64,000 nt of DNA from Oxyruncus cristatus (lineage: Eukaryota; Chordata; Aves; Passeriformes; Cotingidae). The notes below the pieces were generated by a model, which worked only from the letters and a program-made list of their open reading frames with translations, made no database searches and had not been told where the DNA came from. The position numbers and the translations under genes were made by a program. Location of the stretch: positions 218,526 through 282,525 of the forward strand of contig VXAY01004102.1 of NCBI GenBank assembly GCA_013399855.1, read 5' to 3'. Shown here piece by piece: positions 23,901-34,554 of this stretch (positions are counted from its first letter, which is position 1; the number at the start of each line of letters is the position of its first letter).

Positions 23901-26900
23901 TCTTCTGAGTACTGAGACATGAGTTATATCTGGAACTATATATTTAGCTGAAAAATTAATTTCAGGTCCAGAAGGCATTTTGGCAGAATTTTCAATAAAA
24001 TTAATTTGAATTAAGTTTTAAGCTATTTAAAAACTCATTATTCTCAGAAGTTTCCCTCAGGAGAGCAGTCTGCTATAGTCCTGCCTATTTCATCAGTCTG
24101 AGTCTGCTGCCCAGTCTTTCCTAAAGCCTGTCCTACATGTTGATTGTATCTCTGAGGACACCCTATAAAAACGTGAACTAATAAGTGTCTCTTGTTTCTT
24201 CTGCTGATTGATGATGTTGCCATAGTGTTCGTTTGCCTCCTGTTATCATTGGGTCATATTTGGTATTGATAATATAGGTTTCACCATATAACTGTAAGAC
24301 TTACAGGAGTGGATCTGTCCATCCGTGTTTTAACCTTTTACATCTTAGGTATTTGTTTTTAGGCTGTATGGTTCCATCATTCACTGTGGGTGAATTCCTG
24401 AAGAATAGCAAACTATCTCTGATGCCAGTCTTTGAAGTCACTCTTTTAGCAAAATTGGATTTCATTGCATCTAATAACTATTTTCACAAACATTTGAAAA
24501 AACTTTAGGAAACCACATGTAAATCACTACATTAAAGTAGTTTCTTACAGTTGTGAAATTGTAGAATAATTTGGTTAGAAGCAATCTCTGAAAGTCATTT
24601 GGTCCATATACCAAAATAAAAACAAGCCCAACTTAGATCAGGCTGCACAGGGGTGTGTGAGGGCAAGTTTTGATTATCTCCAAGGATGGAATTTTGTACA
24701 TTCATCAAAAGTAAAATTCTGACCAGATTCAGTCTTCCTGGGAAAACAAAACAAAAGTTGCAGGGTAAATCAGAAGTAATAGGCTAAAGCAGCATTTATA
24801 AGTAAGGTATTTATATTTTTCCAATAGAAACAGTTCTTTCTGAAATGTAACCTGTGATATTGAAGGGTGAAGACATTCTGAACTGAAAGAATGTCTGGTT
24901 TGTATATGAGTATCTGGAAATGTACATAAAATGTTGAACAAGCTCATCTTTCTATATCACTCTATAGTGCCCTGGAAAGGATTAATCTTATCCTTAGACA
25001 ACTGTGTATCAACCACGGGAAGAGTCATTAACCTTCAGAGTTAGCATCACCAGTATGCTCAAAATACTAATTACAAGGCTGTTAATTATAGAACTAAATA
25101 ATATAATGGATTAAATATTATTACAAGGAATTAAATTCTATATATAGCATTTACTATGGTGCTTTTGAGATTTTGAATATTTCTTTTTCTTCACTTTTCA
25201 GATTATGCTGCAAGCAAGTGTGCAGTCATTGGAATGATGGAAGCCATAAGTTCAGAACTGTATCATGCAGGAAAACATGGCATTAAAACCACAGTCATTT
25301 GCCCTTATTTTATTAATACTAAATTAAGTAAAGGTTTCCAAAGCGCGTAAGTAAAATGGATTGTGTACTATTTCATATGTAAAAAATAATCACTACTCAC
25401 AAGATATACCATATTCAGTCTCTAGCTGGTTGATTTGATTTTCAATTTAATATTTTTGCCCTATTGGCACATAAAACTATGCCTTTTAACCTACAGAAAT
25501 GCAAGTCTTGCATGCAGTTAATAACTGACATGCAACAGGGACTGTGTAATAACCTCACAGTCAAGGAATGGTTTGGGATGCACAGCAGTATTTAAGGGTT
25601 AAAGGGAGCCTTATTTGTCAGTCTAATGGACATTGCTGATGTTCTCTGCCCCAAGTAATTTTGGCAGTGTGATTACAATTATGGCTGTCAGGACACCCAT
25701 GACCTCTCATTATTAACTGTGCCCCGTGATCTGTATTAGCAGGTACTGTATTTCTCTGAGAAGGAATAGCTGTGGTGACAGTATCTGGTGGGTGACTATG
25801 GATGCAGTGGTTGGAGAGGCTGCAAGCACTGAATTAGCCATTGTAGTAGTACTGTACCAGTGACCTTGGTTTTTCAGTGCTCTGCTCCTGCTTCCACCAT
25901 TCATCATCCTGTAGTAGCTCATGTTATGCAAAGCACAGCCTTTCTCCCGGCTGGAGAGACCTGGTTCTGATCTACTTAGCTGTCACCTCAGCATCTACAG
26001 CAGAAAAGGAGGACGCGTGCAGAAGGCAGAATTTCATGAGTAGAAGAGAATACAGTATGGCTAAGCTTGGAAGTTTTCAAATGCTGCAATCACTGTGGGC
26101 ATTAACTTCATTATGCTCTACTTGCTCTAAAGTCATAAGATACAAAACATCATCAAAGTGTTTTCAATTTATTCTGAAGATAGCAGGAACAAAAAGGTTT
26201 GGAAATTCCTTTTCAAGACTACTTGAGGGGAAGGGGAAAATGTTAATGACATATGTGTTAGAATACATCTCAGAGTTTTATAATTCCATAACACTTTTTT
26301 CTTGTTTCACAGAAAACCCCTTTTGCTTCCTGTTTATGATGCAGAGTATGTAGCCAGCAAGATCTTGAATGCAATTAAAAAGGAAAAGTTTTATCTAATC
26401 ATGCCTCCAACTGTACACTTACTTGGTTTGAAAACGTAAGCATGTGACTTGTCTTCTAGCATTGCCTTCTTTCCTTTGCCATATGCCTGTAAAATCAGCA
26501 GAAATGTTTAGTAAAAGCAGTCCTCTAGTTAATATTCCTGCAGTCAATCCAGTTATAGGTACCCAACTTTGAAGAAACAGTGGTTTTAATTTTTTAATAG
26601 TCCAGGTGAATAGCATTCCTCTGGCCCCTTCTGTCTCTAATATATGTCTTAAGCTACAGTTTGGTATAGAAATTTGAAGAATTTTCATGAGATTGTACAC
26701 TGGGAATAATGCCTGGGCTAGAACTGTGTGCTTCCAGTCACTGCCTCCACTGCTGGCTGGGCTTTCGCAAAATGGCTTGGTCTGTCATTCGTTTCCCCCA
26801 CTTATAACATGGGGGAAACACCAAATGTGTTATTACCAGACATTAGAATTATTGAGCAAATATAATGAATTTATGATTTCTTTATTTATAGAGTACGTTT

Positions 26901-27046
26901 TTCTAAAAAAAAAAAACCAAAAACAAGCCTGACTCGGTGTTTGTCTCATCAGTTTCGTTCCTAGAAAAATGGTACTGTTCTTCGAATCATACATCAAGGT
27001 CCCTGAGAGCATGGATAAAGCCTTTGGTCAGAAGAAAAAGGATTGA
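17673..27046 (+). CDS. SDR16C5: Short-chain dehydrogenase/reductase family 16C (SDR16C5/epidermal retinol dehydrogenase 2-like), six coding exons
   Basis: Joined exons 17673-17999, 21909-22040, 23499-23598, 25202-25346, 26313-26435 and 26953-27046 give 306 residues. All junctions are GT-AG and phase-consistent. Family members are membrane-anchored NAD(P)-dependent oxidoreductases; SDR16C5 oxidises retinol to retinal. Visible features are an N-terminal hydrophobic anchor (residues 10-30), the cofactor motif TGSANGIG (44-51), Asp69 after the second strand, NNAG (122-125), and the tetrad Asn147, Ser175, Tyr188, Lys192 (YAASK). The protein ends in a lysine-rich tail, GQKKKD. Length matches human SDR16C5 (309). 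The start at 17673 is the only Met before the anchor and lies 27 bases after an acceptor. The gene sits next to PENK, the position held by Sdr16c6 in mouse, so it could be the SDR16C6 orthologue. Family assignment is firm; the exact paralogue is not. All catalytic residues are present and no break is seen. Confidence 0.93.
18752..18783. repeat. Perfect 15-bp inverted repeat, 2-nt loop
   Basis: TAAGAACATACACTG, then AA, then its exact reverse complement. It lies in SDR16C intron 1. The RNA or extruded DNA would form a near-continuous 15-bp stem. Confidence 0.9.
20016..20051. repeat. 36-nt palindrome with 2-nt bulge
   Basis: AAGATGTTGA at the left end pairs with TCAACATCTT at the right end. 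The centre TATTGTTAACAATA is itself palindromic. It lies in SDR16C intron 1. Confidence 0.85.
21500..21590 (+). repeat. Possible ancient CR1-type 3' fragment
   Basis: The stretch around GTGGAAGCCAAAAGTATTCC followed by a CAGAGTTCAGGGAGCAATTAGAC-like continuation resembles the 3' coding end of CR1-clade LINEs. It is short and divergent, so this is a weak call. Confidence 0.35.
21909..22040 (+). CDS. SDR16C5: SDR16C coding exon 2
   Basis: 132 bases, 44 codons, phase 0 at both ends. It encodes VKKEVGDVTILINNAGIL and the helix ending in Asn147 of the catalytic tetrad. The acceptor is TTCAG at 21908 and the donor GTAAAG starts at 22041. Confidence 0.93.
22041..23498 (+). other. SDR16C5: SDR16C intron 2 with CR1 3' fragment
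   Basis: Consensus splice ends. It contains the CR1 tail at 22410-22520 and an AT microsatellite (TA)n at 23477-23490, just before the acceptor's pyrimidine tract. Confidence 0.8.
22410..22520 (+). mobile_element. CR1 LINE 3' end fragment, plus strand
   Basis: The sequence GGTGGACTTGGCAGTGGTAG, followed by a GTTGGACTC... and TTAAAGGTCTTTTCCAGCCT run, is the standard CR1 3' UTR. It ends near TCATTCTAT. It is 5'-truncated to about 110 bases and lies in SDR16C intron 2. Confidence 0.85.
23499..23598 (+). CDS. SDR16C5: SDR16C coding exon 3
   Basis: 100 bases encoding TCKAFLPAMMACNRGHLV and the catalytic Ser175 region (STASASG). It ends one base into the codon of Asp187. The acceptor is CTCTTAG and the donor GTTAGT starts at 23599. 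Confidence 0.92.
23599..25201 (+). other. SDR16C5: SDR16C intron 3 with minus-strand CR1 fragment
   Basis: Consensus ends, with a pyrimidine-rich acceptor TTTTCAG at 25195-25201. Apart from the CR1 piece at 24565-24705 I see nothing else in it. Confidence 0.8.
24565..24705 (-). mobile_element. CR1 LINE fragment, minus strand
   Basis: Read on + it runs TAGAATAATTTGGTTAGAAG, then a TCATTTGGTCCA stretch, CCAACTTAGATCAGGCTGC and CTCCAAGGATGGA. This is the reverse complement of the CR1 3' region, moderately diverged. Confidence 0.75.
25202..25346 (+). CDS. SDR16C5: SDR16C coding exon 4
   Basis: 145 bases. It completes Asp187, then carries the active-site YAASK (Tyr188, Lys192) and the ICPYFINT substrate-side loop. 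It ends in phase 2. The donor GTAAGT at 25347 is a perfect match to the consensus. Confidence 0.93.
25347..26312 (+). other. SDR16C5: SDR16C intron 4
   Basis: 966 bases with consensus ends (GTAAGT ... TTTCACAG). No repeat or exon was recognised. The long open frame starting at 25877 runs into exon 5 by chance. Confidence 0.8.
26313..26435 (+). CDS. SDR16C5: SDR16C coding exon 5
   Basis: 123 bases encoding KPLLLPVYDAEYVASKILNA and the following KKEKFYLIMP segment, a C-terminal signature of SDR16C proteins. The acceptor is TTTCACAG at 26312 and the donor GTAAGC starts at 26436, phase 2. Confidence 0.92.
26436..26952 (+). other. SDR16C5: SDR16C intron 5
   Basis: 517 bases with consensus ends (GTAAGC ... 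CTCATCAG). Nothing else was recognised apart from an A-run at 26907-26917. Confidence 0.8.
26953..27046 (+). CDS. SDR16C5: SDR16C terminal coding exon 6
   Basis: Encodes TFVPRKMVLFFESYIKVPES followed by MDKAFGQKKKD and the TGA stop at 27044-27046. The MD-x-F-x-QKKK ending matches the human SDR16C5 C terminus (MDGFVDQKKKL). Confidence 0.9.
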
Positions 27047-27217
27047 AACAAAAATATTCTGAAGACTTCAAGTGCCATCTAATTGAATATTTTCAGTAAA
27101 AGAAACAATTTTAAATCATGTTTATTCTTTGACAATTTACTGCGTGTATGATATTTGACATAGGTCAACAGGCAATTTAATTCTTCATAACTGTCTCTTA
27201 TGTCTTTATGTCTTTAT

Positions 27218-27351
27218 GTTTGGCAATTTTCCGAGTAACCTTTGAAAAATCATTGAAATTTAAAATTACATAGGTATTATGTTAAGTGACCAAGCAACAA
27301 CTTGGCATGGACTATATTGTCTTCAGACTGAAATTTCAACAACGTCGCCTG
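27218..27351 (+). repeat. Diverged direct repeat, copy 1
   Basis: Starts GTTTGGCAATTTTCCGAGTA. About 80% identical by eye to 28370-28503, 1152 bases downstream in the same orientation. It does not match CR1 or other repeats I know. Confidence 0.85.
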
Positions 27352-28369
27352 AAATCACTGATTTTTAGTTACAACCCAATCTCTCATTTCATGATGGCAT
27401 GCTGCTTTTATCTGAGGTCTCAGTAAAAGTCAGTAAGAACAGGCAGGGATATTTGACTTCATTTCATATTCTGAATTCTCAATTTCTGAGCAAAATCTTA
27501 AAGCATGGGAAAAACACACTCCTGTTGAAGTAGAAATCAAAACAAACAAACAAGCACAAAAAAAAAAGACCAAAAAAACCTAAACCACAAAGCATTTAAC
27601 ACATTTCCCTTTTAGGGTCAAAATAACACTGCAGTTCACGCAAAGCCAGCATGAAGTAGGGGTGCTGTGGGATGATGGGCTCTGCCTGGTGAGCTGTGCA
27701 GGGAGCCTATGTTCTGAACAGGAGTGAACTGCAAGGCGTGGTGATAAAGAGTGTGTGGTGCTGCGGCACTTACCACGCTCCTCGTTAGTCACAGCACACT
27801 TTGCCAAACACTGTTCTGTGGGATACATGTGCCTGGGTCTTAATCCATGGCTGATACTGGAGCATGTATCAAAGGCTGTCGCTTAGAAAGAGCGTATGTA
27901 AACCTGTAGCAGTAGCAAAGCATCATGTGCCTACTCAGAAAGGAAAGATGATGAAGCCCCATAATCAGAGGAAGTAGATAGGAAAGAATTCCACCTTAGA
28001 AATTACTTATGTGGTAATTAGTTGTCTCTATAAATTTTGTAAAAGGTTCCAACAACAGAATAGTCAGAGTTTCTGATCATAGGCTCTGTGGTGAGCATCT
28101 GCTGTAGGCAGCTCTGTGTTGAGCACAGATGAAGCCCACAGGCATCTGGCTCCCTTCTCTGGAGGCTCCAGTGCAGCTTTGAAGCACCCTGCTGAGGCCA
28201 GAAAGTGGGTTCAAGGTGCTATGTCCCAGGTTAAGTCCCTAAAGTCAGCAGCTGCATCTGGACTTGTAAACTGGTCCACACAGTTCTTTTTAATTCCAGT
28301 GATCTTAGTAATATTACTTAGAAAATCATTCATTCAAGAGTATTGTGAGAATCTGTGCAAGAAATCTTT

Positions 28370-28503
28370 GTTTGGCAATTTTCTGAGTAACTTTTGAGAA
28401 GTCATTAAAATTAAAAACTACATAGGCATTACATTACGTGACGAAGCAACAACTTTGCGTGGACCGTGTTGCTTTCAGACTGAAATTTCCATGAGGTAGC
28501 CTG
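28370..28503 (+). repeat. Diverged direct repeat, copy 2
   Basis: Starts GTTTGGCAATTTTCTGAGTA and shares the internal words CAAGCAACAACTT/CGAAGCAACAACTT and TTCAGACTGAAATTTC with copy 1. Confidence 0.85.
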
Positions 28504-28863
28504 TTTGTCAGTATGGAACATAATTCTATTGTAAATCATGGGAAAAGGAATACAGACAAGGAATACCTCATGTATTCTTATATAATTATGGGCTGGCTCT
28601 TGAGCAAAATCTCTTCTTATGTTTGGAGAGAAGTCACAGCCATGTCCTTCAACTGTCTTAAAATGAAACTACAACCTAGAGATAATAAAGAACAAAAAAC
28701 CTCCTCAAGAGCAGAAATTCAGGGATTAGTTGCACAAAAGTATGTGCTCGTACTTAATGGATAAAAATCAATCCTCATGTAAATTTTCAGAAAATGTTGG
28801 CATAAAATGTTCATAATTTGCTTAACTTAAAAAATAAATAAATTGCAAGGAAGAGTAGTGAAT

Positions 28864-28934
28864 CTACAAAGCCTAGTTTCTAAAAATCCACTGTAAGGAA
28901 TTAAGAGTGGATTTTTAGAAACCAGGCTTTGTAG
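28864..28934. repeat. Long hairpin: 29-bp arms, 13-nt loop
   Basis: The left arm at 28864-28892 (CTACAAAGCCTAGTTTC...) and right arm at 28906-28934 (...GAAACCAGGCTTTGTAG) are reverse complements with a single mismatch. The 13-base loop is 28893-28905. No target-site duplication of a transposon was seen. The shape would suit a folded small RNA precursor, but there is no other evidence for one. Confidence 0.9.
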
Positions 28935-30234
28935 TCATCTATTGCCCGCATCTGCCACTATATTTCAATTGTACTTAAGTAAGCCTGTACTTACAAGCTC
29001 CCTTCCAGCAATAAATGCTTGTAAGAATGCACACTCAAATGAAAAACCTATTTTTTTAACACCAGTGTTTTCAAAGTAAGCATGTATTAACTAAATTCTT
29101 TCACATACCTGTAGATATCACTGAGAAAATTTTAGCTGAGAGAATCAGAAAGCTACCTTGACTTTGCCTCTTTGGAAAGCAAGGTTTATTGATTTATATT
29201 TTTAAAAACTCTCTAGGGGATGAGTAATTGAGAAATTATTTTCTTCCAGCTAACGAGACAGGAACAAAGTCTAAATTGCTCCCTGCAAATAATGGTCTTT
29301 TTCTCAATTGCGGGCAAATATGTTGAGTATTGGGATTCCCTTATTCCACATGAATGTTGCAGTTTGGCTCTAGATCTATGATCATTTTAAAGTATAATTA
29401 CAGGAGACAATGCAAACTGACATGACATTATATTTGTGAATGTATTGTGGGCCTGAATATCTTCATACGTAATGTCATTTCTGGTGTTGCAGAGCTTCAG
29501 AACAGGGCTCATGAGGTGAAAAATATATATTTTTAAATTATTTGTTAAATGAAACTCACACCTCTTAGTTGTGACATTAATATTTGGTGGACTATCCGTC
29601 CTTTAAAATCTGAGGGTTGAGGATGAAGTATCTGCAGCCAAAGAGCACATTGTAAGGGCTCTCTTTTCAGGACCCCTTTGTTACTTCAGTTTCTTGAACT
29701 AAAGTGTATGAACCTGAACCTTACCACCTACATCTGCAGTTGTAAGTTTATCAACTATATAGAAGGACATGAGTAGATCAGGAATAATGGAAATAATGTT
29801 CTATTTTGTAAGCTCTATTTCACCTATGCTGCACAGCCACACTGCAGAAACTTACTCTGTATTGCTGCAACCTCAGCCAAGGGCACTCTTTGGCTCCATT
29901 TTATTTCAGGCTAATCTGCTTTTCTCAAGAAGGAATTTGTAAAGCTTATACTTTCTAAGTCTCACAGTGATCTGTTAGATCTTCTTATGAGCCCTAGAAA
30001 TCAGTAACTTGTTCTTTTCTATGAAAACACAAGGAAAATAATTTTGAGGTTTGGGTTTGTTTTGGGGTTTTTTTGTTTCTCTCTTTTGTACAGAAGTGTG
30101 ATGGATCTTGTAATGCAATTCCAAAACTCTAAGCCAAGACTTTCATATTAAAGCTCAGAAGATGCAATCGGGTGCTGTTCCTGTTTTTCTAATATAAAAT
30201 TATCTTTCATCTTTTGAAAGAAGTATCTCAGAGT
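28935..30234. other. Intergenic, no gene seen
   Basis: AT-rich DNA between the hairpin and the first SDR16C relic. No exon or repeat was recognised. Confidence 0.55.
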
Positions 30235-30440
30235 TATCAACAACTCCTGAGAAACATGCCCTCTACTTCTTTGAGGCTTTCATTTTATTTGCAATTCCTC
30301 TACACAAAAACATTTTAACGGGAGAAATTCTGTTCCTACTGAAGCTGCAAATGAGACTGGAAGGCAGTTTATCTTCATTTTTTTCTCCTTTAGGAGTACT
30401 CCTCATTCTCTGTGAAACCGATGAGGAGACCTGTGTTGCT
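30235..30440 (+). pseudogene. Decayed SDR16C coding exon 1 (relic 1)
   Basis: Homologous along its length to coding exon 1 of the intact gene at 17.7 kb. The frame at 30261 reads LYFFEAFILFAIPLHKN then LTGEILFL, matching the anchor and first strand of SDR16C proteins (human SDR16C5 has LLEAMIFALLP). The cofactor loop at 30338-30361 reads TEAANETG, so two of the invariant glycines are now Glu. A frameshift follows in a T-rich run, after which FSPLGVLLILCETDEETC is readable in another frame. No donor or downstream exon was recognised. This is probably a dead tandem paralogue, comparable to human SDR16C6P. Confidence 0.82.
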
Positions 30441-31017
30441 GCATCAACAGTGAGATAATCTGTGATGTCAGATAAGATAGCGTTTCTTCCTCTTGTTTTA
30501 TGCCCATTGGTACAACACACCTCTCCAGAGAATTTTTTTCTTATAGAGGAACTTGTAGTTCTGGGTGTCTTACGAAGAACATTAATCACAATCAAATTAT
30601 AAGTATTTTGAGAAAGAAACATTTGAATTATGCTGGGTCACCTTGTAATCTAACAAAAAAATCTTAAATAAACCTTAGAGCAACCGTATGCAACTTTGAT
30701 TTCTCATTGATTTCTGTAATCACTTGGATATTTCAGTGCCTCTCTTTGACTGTCCCTGAACAAATAAGTGTGTACTCAGGTGGTTTTGTTGGGACATGGC
30801 ACCCTGTGACTCCTTAATGCCTAGAGCATGAAAAAGAGAGAGAGAGGCTCACAGTAGCACCTTGTCCCATTGAGCCCACTGGTTGGATAGCTCGGTGCAA
30901 CGTAGTTTCTGTCCTGAATCAAAGCTCCTTCTGGAGGAAGGGCGTTTTTAAAGCATCTGCAAAAAGCAGAGAATGTCATATATATGTTACAAATGTACAG
31001 TACACTACACCATAAGC

Positions 31018-31092
31018 ATTGTGGTATGATTCTTGGGGCTGTCCTGTGCAAGGCCAGGAGCTCTTCTGACCCTATGAGTCTGTGATCATTCT
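31018..31092 (+). mobile_element. Degraded CR1 3' fragment, plus strand
   Basis: GATTCTTGGGGCTGTCCTGT followed by GCAAGGCCAGGAG and a TGACCCTATGAGTCTGTGATCATTCTG-like end resembles a CR1 3' UTR with decayed terminal repeats. It is short and old. Confidence 0.5.
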
Positions 31093-34000
31093 GCAGCAGC
31101 TTTCCAGGATCAGACCCCAAATAGCTGCAGTTCTCTATGGGTGTATGCGCTATCAGAGCCAAATTGGGATAGCCATCTGAAATATATGGCTCTATGGAAA
31201 ATAGCCATTGTATTTGATGGAGATGTATTACATAGGTTCTCCTGCATTTCTTAGTTCCTCTTTTACTTGAGAGAGAAATGTTTTCACCCAATCAAATTTG
31301 TTACATGTCCCCTCTAAGTCATCACTGGAGTTTCTCATATATGCTCAAATTCTTCACTGCTATACTTAAGCATGCAAGAACAGCTTAGTGACACTCAGAT
31401 ACAACTTGCAGCACATCACAGAAACAACTGGACTTACCCAAAAATCCTGATAGCTTGTTCTGTTTAATCACCTGAATTGGCATTATCCCAATTAAATTTT
31501 AAAACATTCTCAGAACAAACTCAGTCTTTCTGAAGGCCTGATCACCCTCTGTAAATGTCAGCCTACAAAACTCATTATTTAAAGTTATCTAATGAGTTTC
31601 TGTGGATCCCAATTTTTAAGAGTGAAACCAACCTGAGAAAGTAAATGACTAGTCAAAGAGAAGACCGAAGGAAAGACAGCATAACACAGGGGTCAGTCCA
31701 AAGACCTTTGTGTGCAAGGTTTCCTTTCCATGCCATCAAGACACCGGTGCTTGCAGGAAATCCAGTCAAAGATCTTGGAATACCAGATAAGGACAATTCA
31801 TTTCCACCAACTGCTTCCAGACTGCGTGAAGGCTGCAGAAGCATTTGCACAACAACCACAGAGCAGCACATGTAAGTGTTTGAATATGCTGTTCGCTGTG
31901 GGGAAGATTCCTATTAATTTTACATAGTGTTGAAACACAAGCTACAGGCATTTTGCTCACTAGATCTTAGGAGTTTCCAGTGTCACCTTATTCTCATGTT
32001 TTATCCAGTAGTAATTCTGAAATTAGAGAATCTACTGCAAAATTGCCTAGAGTCGAAGAAATAAAGGAAAATATTTTAGAAGGATGGCTTTCATAAACAG
32101 ACACTCTAATAATACTCAAAGCTAATTGGAGACTAGTTTTATATACTAACAGTAAAAAACATTTCCAAATCCTGCAATATTTGAAATCTTTTTCATTAGA
32201 AACTTCTATCTTCCTCTTAGCCTCTGTCTGGAAAGACGTTTAGCCTACAGTTCCCACAAGAAATGGGAAAACTGTGGAGGGATAGATTTGGTGCTGGAAG
32301 TCAGGAAATTCCCTGTTCCACTGTCACTACCTTTGTCTTTGACCCTATTTGTACCCTGGAAAACACAAAAAATAGTGAAAGTTGCATAAAGCCTGTATAA
32401 ATGTACTGTCCCTGTTTTTCATCATTACAAGTCCTGAAAACAGCAGGCTTCATGCTTATACACTTTTTCATGGTAACTAGGAATAGATTTTCATCTCTTT
32501 ACTTTCACACCTAGAGAAATATTATTACTTTCTGTATTGTCTGATGATTTTCAATACTTCATATAACTTCATGAGGAAGAAAGGCCTGAATCAATGCAAA
32601 AACCCCAGTTATTAACAGATCAAAATTCTACACTGATAACTATTATGGATTTTTCTAATATCTTTCTTCAGTCAATACAATGCCTCTGTTCAATACTTCA
32701 GATTCTTCACAATGCTACAGGCTGCTAATAAAGAATGACTGCTTAATTTAAAATATAATTAATACAGATCTTATTGCCTTTTACCATTGCACGGAACTGT
32801 TGCTGAAGCCAAATAAATGATCAGGTGGCCATCCAATTCATTAACTAATCGCAGATGGCAGCACTGCCTGAGGTAGCAATGATTTATAGAGTCACAAGGC
32901 ATTGGTCAATGTTTTCATAAACTCCACTCTTCCCAGGTGTTCATTGATCAAATGCATTGTGTTGGTGGAAGTGGCATTTTAACAGTTGCTCCATTGCTTT
33001 CTCCATTGCTTATTTCTCAGAAATGTGGTTAACAAATGAAATATTAACATTTCCAGTATGCATCTTTGGTGCCATTTAAGTCACCATTCACCTGATTTCT
33101 TACAGCTGTCTGTTTAGATGAATCATACCTAGGAATGCTTTCTTCTGTTCCATTGTCATTAAAGGGAGTCTAGGTAGCTTGTATCTACAGGTTTGTACGA
33201 CGTAGATGTCTACTTTGGGTCAACTGAATTCCCCAGGTATCAGGGCAGACCTCCTACCCAATGGAGGGGAAACTCAGAAATCTTGGGTGGTATTTTTTTC
33301 ACTGCACCACTGTAGCAGTTCTTCACTTGAAACACTGCTTGCCATCCCACAAAAAAGCCATGGGCTATGATTAATGGGACTTCTTCATAAAATTTTCCTA
33401 CACAACACATTTGCTGTTTCAATATCTGTGTTTGTAATCTCGGAAGCACAAAAAGAGTGTAAGCGGCGTAAGATATATGTACATGTATTGTCTATTTTTT
33501 ACACGTGCGAGACAAAAATATGACTTAAGGACAGAAATTGTTGTTTTATTCCTCCATTTCTAAATTGTTTAGTCAAAAGACCCACAAATCTTAAAAGTTC
33601 TTTACTGAAGGTTATCTTTTTACTGTTACTGTTTTTTAATTATATGCATTTTTAATTATGCATTTATGGTCCTGCAAATAATTTTTTTGAAGTACAGGCA
33701 AATCATAAGTTCCATATAAAAAAATTACTCAATAATTATCTTACATTTCAATTATTTACTCTTTACTCAAGAAAAAGGATTTGCAAAGTAGCAGCAATGA
33801 TGAGACCAGTACGAACAGCAGAGGTGTTGACATACAGACAAAACAACCAGAAAAAAAATTCCAATATTTTTCATTATCTAATCCATTTTAAGTGGTAATT
33901 AATAATTATGCAAGTCTCGTGAAATACTTCCATGTTCTAAGGCACTAAGAGCTCTGTAGTTCTTCAGATGTTGTCAGTGTTACCTATGGGTTAGTTCCAG

Positions 34001-34503
34001 GCATCTCCCTATATTAGTTAGGGTTCTTTTTAAAGTTTACTCTTCCTTTTCACTGTACATTCAGCCAAGTCGGATGTGCCTTGCTAAGGCTCAACTTTCA
34101 GGACACTTTATCACCAGATAAGTATATCTAAAATTGATGTTCTGAATTTGTTTCTAAAACCCTCTGGTTTTCACTTTGGCAAAAAAGACCTAATATAATT
34201 TTCAGCTCAATTATAATACCCTCCTGAGTTTTTAAACAAGAATCAAGTATCTTATAGAGAATGATACAATGGATTTTAATGTTGAAGAAGAACAGGGATA
34301 AATATGGTTGTAGCTGCTAGTTTATGTGTATCCAAAAATCGTTTACAGAAAAAATTTAAGTTCCTTGAAATTTCTCTAGCTGAGTCACACAATTTCTCTA
34401 GCATAGTCATACTAAACTATGCTAAGAAATATAATAAAATCATCTTCTTAAAAGCATGGGTTAATGCTTCTTTTCTCACCTTTTTTTTTTCTGTTTCCTG
34501 TAG
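31093..34503. other. Intergenic, no gene seen
   Basis: No downstream exons of relic 1 could be recognised here by eye. The AT-rich sequence at 33628-33665 contains closely spaced TTAATTAT and ATGCATTT words. Confidence 0.55.
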
Positions 34504-34554
34504 TTAAATGAAATTCAAATTTCATGCAGATGCAAATTTATATATTCTTCTCTT
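34504..34554 (+). repeat. 51-bp direct repeat, copy 1
   Basis: Starts TTAAATGAAATTCAAATTTC. It differs from 35176-35226 at three positions. It is directly preceded by a strong acceptor-like T-run plus CTGTTTCCTGTAG. Confidence 0.85.

Larger units (their letters stand above)
27047..28700 (+). other. SDR16C5: SDR16C 3' flank / probable long 3' UTR
   Basis: AT-rich non-coding sequence after the stop. I see no AATAAA until 28684-28689, so either the 3' UTR is about 1.6 kb or a variant signal is used earlier. It contains both copies of a 134-bp diverged duplication (27218-27351 and 28370-28503). Confidence 0.45.

Noticed and set aside
25877..26353. 158-codon open frame as a separate gene
   Set aside because: It overlaps SDR16C intron 4 and exon 5 in another frame; no family feature, no splice sites of its own.
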